The translations under genes were made by a program, and so were the position numbers. Source: a bacterium (lineage in GTDB: Bacteria; UBP14; UBA6098). From it: DNA of 6,337 bases. Below are positions 1 through 6,000 of the stretch, in pieces. Under the pieces are notes generated by a model. That model made no database searches and had not been told where the DNA came from. It saw only the letters and a program-made list of their open reading frames with translations. Location: NCBI GenBank assembly GCA_030642425.1, contig DAOWNU010000123.1, positions 1 to 6,337 on the forward strand, written 5' to 3'. Each line of letters begins with the position of its first letter. Positions within the stretch are counted from its first letter, which is position 1.

Positions 1-1453
1 AATCGATTACGACGGTTCTTTTCTCGATCTCAATAATAAAGCCTGTGAACTACTTGGATATCCAAAGGGAGAGCTTCTCGGAACTCATATAAGCAAATAT
101 ATTCCCCCGGAAATATATACGAAATACCAAAATCGCTTCGATAAGCTATTCTCAAGGGATTATATGACCTCGGCGAGCATCCATAATCGTGTTGGTGAAA
201 TGGTTCCTGTGGAGTTCTCCTTGAATAAAGTGAAGATTGGCGGGGAGAATAGGATTCTTGCAATCGTTCAAGATGTGACCAAGCGCAGAGATCTGGAAAG
301 ACAGCTCAGAAAATCGCAACATCTCGAGGCGGTCGGGCAGCTGGCCGGTGGCGTCGCTCACGATTTTAATAATATCCTCACCGCTATTTTTGGTTACACC
401 GATATTCTGAATTACGCTCTGGAGGGGCAGGATGAGCTTCGAGGTTATGTCGACGAGATAGAAAAGGTCGCTAACAAGGCCACGTCGCTGGTGCAGCAGC
501 TTCTTACTTTCAGCAGAAACCAGACGCTCGATCCGGTTATTCTCGATCTTAACGAAGTTGCCGCAGATATGAAAGATATGCTTCAGATGATCGTTGGCGA
601 GAATATCGAGTTCTCTTTTATGCCCGAAAATGACATCCCCCTGATATGCGCCGACAGAGGAGGGATCGAACAGGTGATAATCAACCTTGCGGTCAACGCG
701 CGGGATGCTATGCCCGACGGCGGAAAACTGTCGATAAGCACAAAAGAGGTTACGCTCGGCGAAGTCGATATTGTGGGTCACCCGGAGGCGGCGCCCGGTA
801 GATATTCGATGCTATCGATCTCGGATAACGGAACCGGGATAGCGGATAATATCAGGGATAGAATATTCGATCCGTTTTTCACAACGAGGGAGAAACAGGG
901 CGGAACGGGGCTTGGATTGCCCACCGTGTTCGGTATTGTGAAACAGAGCGGGGGTCACCTTAATATTAAGACGAATGTGGGCGCCGGAACAACTGTCGAA
1001 GTATTTCTTCCCGCCGCAAAAGGCGCCGTTTCAGAAAAACCGGAATCGAGTGAAGTCGCTGTTTCCGGCGGATCGGAGACGATTTTGGTGGTCGAGGACG
1101 ATCCTTCTGTCAGAAAAACGGTAATGACTATTTTAAAGGCCAAAGGGTATAATGTATTCGACGCCTCTAACGGCGCGGATGCTATCAAAAAGGTTGCATT
1201 TTCGGAACGGTCTATCGATATGGTTGTAACCGATGTTGTGATGCCGCATCTCAACGGCCACGATCTGGGCGAAAAGCTTCTCGAGGAAATGCCCGATTTA
1301 AAAATCCTGTATATCTCCGGCTACAACGATAAGTCTGTTATTCCCAAGAGAACCCAGAAGGGCGGAACCGCTTTTCTCCAGAAACCATTCACCGCCAACG
1401 TGCTCACAAGCAAAGTAAGGGAACTGTTGGACAAAAACCGTAAACCCGGATGA
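1..1453 (+). CDS. Hybrid sensor histidine kinase (PAS - HisKA - HATPase - receiver), 5' end missing
   Basis: The reading frame is open from base 2 to the TGA at 1451-1453, giving 483 residues with no start, so the true N-terminus lies outside the window. Residues about 1-95 look like the end of a PAS sensor domain (ELLGYPKGELLG near the start, VEFSLNK and ILAIVQDVT later). The phosphoacceptor H-box follows (GGVAHDFNNILTAIFGY, histidine at about residue 120). The ATPase domain shows the N box (NLAVNARDAMPDGG, about 228-241), G1 (SDNGTGI, about 274-280), F box (FDPFFTT, about 289-295) and G2 (GGTGLGLPT, about 300-308). A C-terminal receiver has the acidic pair EDD (365-367), phosphoacceptor Asp at about 411 in VVTDVVMP, Ser at about 439 and Lys at about 461 in LQKPF. 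All catalytic residues are present, so it should autophosphorylate and pass phosphate to its own receiver. No membrane segment is visible in this part; the signal and the output partner are unknown. An ATG at 164 is internal to the PAS domain and is not the start. Confidence 0.95.
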   Translation, partial: IDYDGSFLDLNNKACELLGYPKGELLGTHISKYIPPEIYTKYQNRFDKLFSRDYMTSASIHNRVGEMVPVEFSLNKVKIGGENRILAIVQDVTKRRDLERQLRKSQHLEAVGQLAGGVAHDFNNILTAIFGYTDILNYALEGQDELRGYVDEIEKVANKATSLVQQLLTFSRNQTLDPVILDLNEVAADMKDMLQMIVGENIEFSFMPENDIPLICADRGGIEQVIINLAVNARDAMPDGGKLSISTKEVTLGEVDIVGHPEAAPGRYSMLSISDNGTGIADNIRDRIFDPFFTTREKQGGTGLGLPTVFGIVKQSGGHLNIKTNVGAGTTVEVFLPAAKGAVSEKPESSEVAVSGGSETILVVEDDPSVRKTVMTILKAKGYNVFDASNGADAIKKVAFSERSIDMVVTDVVMPHLNGHDLGEKLLEEMPDLKILYISGYNDKSVIPKRTQKGGTAFLQKPFTANVLTSKVRELLDKNRKPG

Positions 1454-1503
1454 AAGAGATCCACACGAACAAATAATATCTATCGGCAGCCGCTCGATAT
1501 TTA

Positions 1504-1570
1504 AGATTGCTGATTTTCTAATGGTCTTTGATTAATAACCTTAATCTTTTTTAATGAAAATCAGCGATCT
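1504..1570 (+). terminator. Nested inverted repeat, probable terminator of the hybrid kinase gene
   Basis: Arms agattgctgattttc (1504-1518) and gaaaatcagcgatct (1556-1570) pair over 15 positions, 14 Watson-Crick plus one U-G wobble (1508 with 1566). The 37-base interior holds a second hairpin, gattaa (1530-1535) / ttaatc (1541-1546) with a 5-base loop, followed directly by six T (1547-1552). The outer stem is itself followed by a T-rich stretch (ctatttttcgtttcttctct). It lies 50 bases after the kinase stop codon. Either the inner AT-only hairpin with its T run, or the outer stem with the T-rich tail, could end transcription. The inner stem is weak. The direction fits the plus strand. Confidence 0.5.
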
Positions 1571-1589
1571 CTATTTTTCGTTTCTTCTC

Positions 1590-1618
1590 TTGCTTTTTCG
1601 ACAGGTAGGGTATATATT
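1590..1618 (+). promoter_or_regulatory. Candidate sigma-70 type promoter for the 226-residue gene
   Basis: TTGCTT (1590-1595) and TATATT (1613-1618) are separated by 17 bases. The -10 matches TATAAT at five of six positions; the -35 keeps TTG but is otherwise poor. It sits about 65 bases before the ATG at 1683, after the putative kinase terminator, where a promoter for the next gene would be expected. The consensus for this organism is unknown, so this is an inference. Confidence 0.35.
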
Positions 1619-1625
1619 GCAATAT
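1614..1625. promoter_or_regulatory. Perfect 12-bp palindrome overlapping the candidate -10, operator-like
   Basis: ATATTGCAATAT is its own reverse complement and covers most of the candidate -10 box plus the bases just after it. A repressor bound here would block RNA polymerase. AT-rich palindromes also arise by chance, and no second copy was noticed in the window, so the regulatory role is only a suggestion. Confidence 0.25.
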
Positions 1626-1654
1626 GTGTTTGGGGATCATCCACTCTAATCTAT

Positions 1655-1672
1655 CGGGCGAATCGTCCGGGG
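1655..1672 (+). promoter_or_regulatory. Ribosome binding site of the 226-residue gene, next to a small hairpin
   Basis: GGGGA at 1669-1673 is the only Shine-Dalgarno-like sequence before the ATG at 1683 (about 9-10 bases away). Just before it, CGGGCG (1655-1660) can pair with CGTCCG (1664-1669), including one G-U pair, across a 3-base loop. The stem takes in the first G of the ribosome binding site, so it could lower or tune initiation. Confidence 0.3.
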
Positions 1673-1682
1673 AAAATTAAAT

Positions 1683-2363
1683 ATGGCCGGAAAGATACTC
1701 GATAAAAGCAGCCTTGCCACCACACTCTGGAACCTTGAAAAAATCAGAACGAACAATACAAAATACAGCCAAAAAGAAATCGACGAAGCCCTGAATTGGA
1801 TTATCAAACAGCAGAAAAAACCGGCGCGCTACGGTCTTTGTTTCGCCGCTCCAACCGATAAAGATTATAATTCAACCATACTCCCCACAGGCGAGAAAAT
1901 GAAATCACGGGCCTGCACGGCTCATCTCCTCGGCGAAGAGGCTTTCTGGGCGCTTGCTAAATGGCGCGGCCCCGACGCCACCGGAGTGAAAATCGGTCTT
2001 ACGGGGATGCTCGGTCGGGCCGGAAGATATCCGGCCTCTGCCGATAAGGGGCGATACTGCTGCTCAATCTGCAGCCTTGCTTTCTGGCGGGCGCTCCGGG
2101 CCTCCGGCCTAAAGGAAGGGCAATACTTTATCGAACGCGGGCTTTCCACGATGAGTCTTATCAGGGACTCCAAACGGGGTTGGAAAAGTTTCCAGTTCGG
2201 CTACTCGATCTTTGCGCTGTCCAGTCTCGAACACCCTCTCGCGGATAAAGAATTGAAATACGCGGGCGGAAGGATCGAGCGGTCCCTCAAGCACCTCAGA
2301 GCATCGAGCGATCCTCATGGCCTGAGAATGTTCGGTTTCGAGCAGGCATTATCCAGAGTTTGA
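1683..2363 (+). CDS. Conserved-looking hypothetical protein, 226 residues, probably all-helical
   Basis: I do not recognise the family. The frame runs from ATG at 1683 (preceded by GGGGA, itself a weak site) to TGA at 2361-2363. No signal peptide or membrane segment is evident, so it is probably cytoplasmic. The composition is mostly helical. Three segments resemble one another around an aromatic/Ala-Leu core: residues 84-94 (GEEAFWALAKW), 130-140 (CSLAFWRALRA) and 170-182 (FQFGYSIFALSSL). Regularly spaced helical hairpins of this kind occur in alpha/alpha-toroid proteins such as terpenoid cyclase/prenyltransferase folds, but no catalytic motif of those enzymes is visible. Five cysteines occur (53, 78, 126, 127, 130), with CCxxC at 126-130 and a nearby His at 81; metal binding is possible but unproven. 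It seems to be its own transcription unit, with an apparent terminator upstream and a convergent gene 20 bp downstream. Coding status is supported by the long frame and protein-like composition. Confidence 0.75.
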   Translation: MAGKILDKSSLATTLWNLEKIRTNNTKYSQKEIDEALNWIIKQQKKPARYGLCFAAPTDKDYNSTILPTGEKMKSRACTAHLLGEEAFWALAKWRGPDATGVKIGLTGMLGRAGRYPASADKGRYCCSICSLAFWRALRASGLKEGQYFIERGLSTMSLIRDSKRGWKSFQFGYSIFALSSLEHPLADKELKYAGGRIERSLKHLRASSDPHGLRMFGFEQALSRV

Positions 2364-2383
2364 TAAAAGTAGTCGAATTTATC

Positions 2384-3421
2384 TCATCCCAATTCAAGCA
2401 TTTCCACCGCAACTTCAACAACTCTCTCCGGCTGAATACTTGTCATACAGACATGATCGCCACGGGGGCATGTCATTTTTCCGTGGGGGCTGCATGGCCG
2501 GCAATCGAGCTGAATATGGGGTTCAATGACCCTTACTTTTTCGCCGTAGGGCACAAAGCCGAGGCCCGTGGTCGTGGGGCCGAAAATGCTTAACACCGGC
2601 GTTTTCATGGCCGCCGCGATATGCCCCGGAGAGCTGTCGTTTCCAATAAGAAGATCGCATTTTTCGATTATCGCAGCAGAGGTCAGAATGTCGCCGTAAC
2701 CCGCGGCGGAGAATATCCGGCCATCGACCCGCTCGATAATTTCGCCGGCCAGATCGCTATCGTTTGTCCCGCCGATAATTATCGCCGAATCGGCATAACC
2801 GCCTTTTAGAAGGGCATCGACCGCTTTCGCATAATATTGCGGGGGATAACGCTTTGTTCCCCATACACTTCCGGGTGCAATTGCGATTGTCATCCCCGAA
2901 CTCTCGATACCCGCTTCCTCGAAAAAAAGGCGGGCCTTGTCCCTTCTTACTTCCCCCGGAAAAAGCTCGGTTGGCGCGGGTTCGATATCGGGGTTAAGGC
3001 CCGTTAGAAGCGCAAGCATTCTCTCCGCCTCGTGCAGCCCCATCGGTCTGCGGGTGGAATCCGTATAAAAAAGCGCGCCGGGAGCCTTTTTAAAGCCAAT
3101 TCTTTCGGGTATTCTGGCCATGAACGTGAGAAGTCCGGTGCGAAACGAACGGTGCGGGAGAATTGCGATGTCGAAATTCCTCTCCAGAAGTCCGTTTGCC
3201 AGACCGAAGAATGCGCCGATCCCCCTGTCTTTGCCGCGTTTATCGAAAACGAGAAGCTCGTCGATATGCGGGTTATTCTCGAAAACCCCCGCACCGGCCG
3301 GGGTTGTCAAAACGGTCGGGGCATCCGAAGAGTCACGGAAGGTCTCACGGACACGCCGGATTAGCGGCGTTGTCAGGATACAATCGCCGATAAAGGCGGT
3401 CTGGACGATCAGTATTTTCAT
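2384..3421 (-). CDS. waaF: ADP-heptose:LPS heptosyltransferase, glycosyltransferase family 9 (WaaF-like)
   Basis: This cytoplasmic-face enzyme of LPS inner-core assembly would transfer L-glycero-D-manno-heptose from ADP-heptose to the growing core. The 345-residue length is usual for heptosyltransferase II. The N-terminal Rossmann half starts MKILIVQTAFIGDCILTTP, whose GD (Asp13) is the conserved acceptor-side/catalytic position of the family. The C-terminal half has APGSVWGTKRYP (182-193; the Lys near 190 contacts the nucleotide sugar in homologues) and the nucleotide-binding stretch GNDSSPGHIAAA (260-271) with IFGPTTTG (279-286). A four-cysteine segment at 307-325 (CRPC ... C ... C) is seen in many WaaF-type proteins. 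The ATG at 3421 overlaps the stop of the preceding gene in an ATGA arrangement, which favours translational coupling; its own Shine-Dalgarno is weak. It is the last gene of the minus-strand cluster. Other family 9 heptosyltransferases (WaaC, WaaQ) are possible; WaaF-like fits best. Confidence 0.85.
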   Translation of the reverse strand: MKILIVQTAFIGDCILTTPLIRRVRETFRDSSDAPTVLTTPAGAGVFENNPHIDELLVFDKRGKDRGIGAFFGLANGLLERNFDIAILPHRSFRTGLLTFMARIPERIGFKKAPGALFYTDSTRRPMGLHEAERMLALLTGLNPDIEPAPTELFPGEVRRDKARLFFEEAGIESSGMTIAIAPGSVWGTKRYPPQYYAKAVDALLKGGYADSAIIIGGTNDSDLAGEIIERVDGRIFSAAGYGDILTSAAIIEKCDLLIGNDSSPGHIAAAMKTPVLSIFGPTTTGLGFVPYGEKVRVIEPHIQLDCRPCSPHGKMTCPRGDHVCMTSIQPERVVEVAVEMLELG

Positions 3422-4020
3422 TCCAAATTCTTTCTGCCGGTTCTCTTATTTGTTCGGGAAAATTGCCCCCGTGTTCCACTTGAATAACCGGCGAGGCGAT
3501 TTAAGCGAGTTCTGAACTTGTCCGGCATCCGCCCAATAAGAACGGCGGAGATAAAGCCGGTGAGCAACCCTGTCGGCAGGGCGGGCAATGCCACCCAGGG
3601 CAAAAGATTATAGGCATTCCCCGGAAAATTCACAAGCCATGCGGCCACCAATAATTGTGCAAGTCCGTGGACGAGCGAACCGCACAAGCTGACTCCGTAA
3701 ATCGATAGCGGCGCTCCGGTTCTCCTGAGAGTCCCCATCGTGACAGCCGAAACCAGCGCGCCGGATAGCGACATTAAAAAACCCGCGGAACCGAATCGAC
3801 CGAGCACCAGCGAACCTATTATGACTCTCCCGAGTGCAACCGGAATTCCATCCCACGGCCCGAGCAGGTAAATCGTAATTATTGTCGCGATATTCGCCAG
3901 CCCCGGCTTGACCCACGGCACCGGCCTCGGGAGAAGTTCCTCGAAAATCCACAGGGCGCTTCCGACCGCGATCAGAACAGCGAGATAGGCGAGGCGCCCG
4001 GATTTATCTGGTGATCGCAT
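3418..4020 (-). CDS. Gx transporter family membrane protein (also named heptaprenyl diphosphate synthase component I family)
   Basis: This hydrophobic protein of 200 residues has about five or six membrane segments (roughly 10-30, 42-54, 58-75, 78-98, 107-130 and 137-163) and a basic, hydrophilic tail (about 165-200). Near the N-terminus PWVKPGLANIATIITIYLLG (36-55) is the family signature (P-x-x-KxGLANI). Databases often call this family 'heptaprenyl diphosphate synthase component I', but the protein is a membrane protein resembling small-molecule uptake components; its substrate is not established. I chose the ATG at 4018-4020 because a strong purine-rich site (AAGGAGAGGGG) precedes it, and because the 16 extra residues from an ATG at 4068 are hydrophilic and lie inside the upstream gene. 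The gene overlaps the NusG-II gene by 17 bp and waaF by 4 bp. NusG-II and Gx genes are commonly adjacent, which supports both calls. Confidence 0.75.
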   Translation of the reverse strand: MRSPDKSGRLAYLAVLIAVGSALWIFEELLPRPVPWVKPGLANIATIITIYLLGPWDGIPVALGRVIIGSLVLGRFGSAGFLMSLSGALVSAVTMGTLRRTGAPLSIYGVSLCGSLVHGLAQLLVAAWLVNFPGNAYNLLPWVALPALPTGLLTGFISAVLIGRMPDKFRTRLNRLAGYSSGTRGQFSRTNKRTGRKNLE

Positions 4021-4369
4021 CCAGAGACCCCTCTCCTTCGATAATAACCGCGACCCGTCCTGGTGCACAAATAATCACGCTTCCCGGCCTGGAAATCCAG
4101 CCTGTTTTCACGCATATTTTATGCGGACAACTCGCGCTGACAACCCTCGCCCTTCGGTCCTTTATCGAGATAACTGCCGGGCCGACCCGGCTTTCTATCG
4201 TGAAAGTCGTATCGACCGAAATGGAAATACACTCGATATGGTCGCAAGAAATGATCTTCACCGATTTTGCGGACTCACCCTGCCGGAGCAAGGGAGTAGC
4301 CGCAATAAATAAAATTAAAAGGATCGGCAAAATATCCCAGAAAACCGGTTTTAACTTTCGTTCGACCAT
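4004..4369 (-). CDS. NusG domain II-containing membrane-anchored protein
   Basis: From the ATG at 4367-4369 this is a 121-residue protein: a short basic N-terminus, one hydrophobic segment (about 10-28, PVFWDILPILLILFIAATPL), then a small soluble beta-rich domain ending at TGA 4004. The C-terminal signature CPHKICVKTGWISRPG (81-96), followed by ICAPGRV (100-106), is typical of the NusG-II family. That family is unrelated in role to the transcription factor NusG despite the name. The topology suggests the domain faces the periplasm. Five cysteines (42, 47, 81, 86, 101), with the CxxxxC pair at 81/86, could form a disulfide or bind a ligand. The start is uncertain: an upstream in-frame ATG at 4399 would add ten residues, and the longest frame begins at 4504 deep inside the radical SAM gene. 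The chosen start overlaps the upstream stop by 19 bp and the Gx gene starts inside its 3' end. The function is unknown; it probably works with the Gx protein. Confidence 0.75.
   Translation of the reverse strand: MVERKLKPVFWDILPILLILFIAATPLLRQGESAKSVKIISCDHIECISISVDTTFTIESRVGPAVISIKDRRARVVSASCPHKICVKTGWISRPGSVIICAPGRVAVIIEGEGSLDAITR
4028..4038 (-). promoter_or_regulatory. Strong ribosome binding site that decides the start of the Gx-family gene
   Basis: Read on the minus strand the sequence is AAGGAGAGGGG, ending 7 bases before the ATG at 4020. The other candidate start at 4068 has only a weak purine run. This site lies within the coding end of the NusG-II gene, as expected for overlapping, coupled genes. 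Confidence 0.6.
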
Positions 4370-5367
4370 GGCCCGATAATATCGACCTTTCTCCCGCATT
4401 TGTCGCAGTGTCCCCCCTCGTCGATGCCCTCTATTCTTGCACCAAAACCTTCCCTGCGAACGAGCAAATTGTCGCACTTTGGGCAGAGAGTATTGTTCCC
4501 CCATGATGTCCGTCGATTGCCGACATAGACATAATCGAGTTTTTCCGAGGCTATCTCGAAAGCTTTTATCAGGATTTCTACCGGGGTCGGAGGAGCTGTG
4601 AATTTGTAGCAGGGATAGTAGCCCGAAAAGTGCACAGGGATCGACCGATCGAGTGAGGCTACGAAATCCACCAGCGCGGAGATGTTTTCTTCCGAATCGT
4701 TATAGCCGGGGATCAAGAGGTTTGTTATTTCGAGATGCGAGGGGGATTTTGCCACTTTTTTGATTGAATCGAGAACCGGTTCGAGCTGGCCGCCGCAATA
4801 TTTCCGATAAAAATCATCGTCCAGGGCCTTAAGATCGATATTGAAAGCGTCGATCACACCGAGAAGTTCCACGAGAGGCCCCGGATTTATAAATCCATTG
4901 GTTACGAGAACATTGCGCAAACCCGCTTCCTTAATACGCTCGCCGCAATCGATAACATATTCGAAAGCAATCGTAGGCTCGGTATATGTGTAGGCCACGC
5001 CTATCGATTTCTCCGAGATCGCGGCGCCAACAAGCGCGTCGCAGCTCAGGCGGGAAGTCGGCCCGTCGGTCTGAGATATGCTCCAATTCTGGCAGAACTG
5101 GCAGGAGAAATTGCAGCCTCTCGGCCCGGTGGAGAGAATATTGTCCCCCGGGAAAAAATGATAAAGCGGCTTCTTCTCGACCGGATCGAGAGAGAGCGAA
5201 ACCACCTGTTCATAGGTTTTTGTGAAAAGTTCGCCGCCGTGATTCACTCTTGCACGGCATATCCCGCTTTTCCCCTCCGGTATCCGGCATTGGTGCGGAC
5301 ACAGCTCGCAAATAACGCCTTTCCCGCTGTCTTCGCGAGACCAAAATTTAGCCGGATGAAGATTCAT
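4351..5367 (-). CDS. amrS: AmmeMemoRadiSam system radical SAM enzyme
   Basis: This is a 338-residue radical SAM protein. Order of parts: an N-terminal cysteine motif (CELCPHQC at 20-27, then C37 in GICRAR), the [4Fe-4S] cluster motif CNFSCQFCQ (85-93, C-x3-C-x2-C), the SAM-binding barrel with YTYTEPTIAFEY (126-137), LVTNGFINP (154-162), IDLKALDDDFYRKYCGG (177-193), LLIPGYND (217-224) and HFSGYYPCYKF (246-256), and a C-terminal zinc-ribbon-like pair (CPKC at 295-298, CDKC at 321-324). This layout matches the PflA-like radical SAM member of the AmmeMemoRadiSam system, usually encoded with AMMECR1 and MEMO homologues; neither lies in this window. The substrate is not something the sequence shows. 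The ATG at 5367 has a perfect AAGGAG eight bases upstream, and the gene follows the gmhB-like stop by three bases. A plain pyruvate formate-lyase activating enzyme is less likely because of the extra N- and C-terminal cysteine motifs. Confidence 0.88.
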   Translation of the reverse strand: MNLHPAKFWSREDSGKGVICELCPHQCRIPEGKSGICRARVNHGGELFTKTYEQVVSLSLDPVEKKPLYHFFPGDNILSTGPRGCNFSCQFCQNWSISQTDGPTSRLSCDALVGAAISEKSIGVAYTYTEPTIAFEYVIDCGERIKEAGLRNVLVTNGFINPGPLVELLGVIDAFNIDLKALDDDFYRKYCGGQLEPVLDSIKKVAKSPSHLEITNLLIPGYNDSEENISALVDFVASLDRSIPVHFSGYYPCYKFTAPPTPVEILIKAFEIASEKLDYVYVGNRRTSWGNNTLCPKCDNLLVRREGFGARIEGIDEGGHCDKCGRKVDIIGPWSNES

Positions 5368-5370
5368 AGT

Positions 5371-5955
5371 TTATACTCCTTTTTTCATGTCCCGTATTAT
5401 ATATTCCGCCGCGCCGGACAGCGTGTCGAACACGGCATCGATATTGGCATTATCGATTTCTCTCTCGGTGGCAAGGCCCTCCCCCGTTCGCACAAGCAGC
5501 GCTTTCGAGCCGATATTCCGGGCCAGTTCCATGTCGGACGCCATATCGCCAACTACGAACGATTTGCGAATATCTATCGAATGTTCCCGCGCGGCATCTT
5601 CCGCCATTCCGGGACCCGGTTTTCGGCATCGGCAATCGCTCCTATATTCCTCGACTTCCCCTTCCGGGTGATGCGGACAATAATATATGGCATCGACCCG
5701 CGCGCCGTGCTCCGCGAGCATTTCGCACAGTTTGTCGTGAATCGATTCCACAACTTCCCTGCCAAAATACCCTCTTGCAACCCCCGATTGGTTCGTCAGG
5801 ATTATTACCGGAATCCCCGCCTTGTTGAGAAGTTTAATCCCCTCGGCGGCGCCCGGCAGTATCTCAATCCTTTCGGGATCGTCCAGAAAGTGGGCATCGA
5901 CAATAATCGTGCCGTCCCTATCGAGAAACACAGCCTTTTTTAGATGTTTTTGCAA
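5371..5955 (-). CDS. gmhB: D-glycero-D-manno-heptose 1,7-bisphosphate 7-phosphatase (HAD family)
   Basis: This would remove the 7-phosphate of heptose bisphosphate on the way to ADP-heptose, the donor for LPS core heptose. The 194 residues are the usual length. HAD motifs are complete: DRDGT (12-16; Asp12 nucleophile, Asp14 acid/base), TNQSG (54-58), KPGPGM with Lys112, and GDMASD (136-141). The zinc loop typical of GmhB is present as CPHHP (93-97) with CRC (108-110). The start is unusual: the only initiation codon in frame before the first motif is TTG at 5953-5955. The frame closes upstream at a TGA at 5992-5994 without ATG or GTG, and a GGGG lies about 11 bases before the TTG. It is the first gene of the five-gene cluster, and the presence of a WaaF-like gene at the other end supports the heptose role. 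Histidinol-phosphate phosphatase is the nearest alternative. Confidence 0.88.
   Translation of the reverse strand: MQKHLKKAVFLDRDGTIIVDAHFLDDPERIEILPGAAEGIKLLNKAGIPVIILTNQSGVARGYFGREVVESIHDKLCEMLAEHGARVDAIYYCPHHPEGEVEEYRSDCRCRKPGPGMAEDAAREHSIDIRKSFVVGDMASDMELARNIGSKALLVRTGEGLATEREIDNANIDAVFDTLSGAAEYIIRDMKKGV
5376..5381 (-). promoter_or_regulatory. Consensus ribosome binding site of the radical SAM gene
   Basis: AAGGAG on the minus strand, eight bases before the ATG at 5367. It lies in the last codons of the gmhB-like gene, so the radical SAM gene can start translation strongly on the shared transcript. Confidence 0.75.
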
Positions 5956-6000
5956 AACTGGAATTACCCCACTATTTATTTTTTCGTCTTTTCAAAATCG

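Noticed and set aside
152..781. Minus-strand open frame of 209 codons opposite the histidine kinase
   Set aside because: It is antisense to the PAS/H-box/ATPase region, which is clearly coding on the plus strand, and shows no domain features.
2364..2420. Bidirectional terminator between the converging 226-residue gene and waaF
   Set aside because: No stem with a T run was found in the 20-bp gap or just beside it.
3120..3515. Plus-strand open frame across the waaF start region
   Set aside because: Its composition is Ser/Arg/Pro-rich and it is opposite the conserved heptosyltransferase N-terminus and the end of the Gx gene; no own ribosome site of note.
4021..4068. Longer start (ATG at 4068) for the Gx-family protein
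   Set aside because: It adds 16 hydrophilic residues absent from the family pattern, overlaps the NusG-II gene by 65 bp and has a poorer ribosome site than the ATG at 4020.
4370..4504. N-terminal extension of the NusG-II frame up to 4504
   Set aside because: The extra 45 residues lie within the zinc-ribbon coding end of the radical SAM gene, are strongly basic, and precede a natural membrane-anchor start at MVERKLKPVF.
5158..5943. Long plus-strand open frame (261 codons) opposite gmhB and the radical SAM gene
   Set aside because: It lies antisense to two genes with complete motifs, and its translation is rich in Arg, Phe and Pro with no recognisable domain; it is a shadow of the minus-strand codon pattern.
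5956..6000. Promoter directly upstream of gmhB
   Set aside because: The AT-rich stretch has TTGAAA on the minus strand but no -10-like box at suitable spacing; not enough to call.
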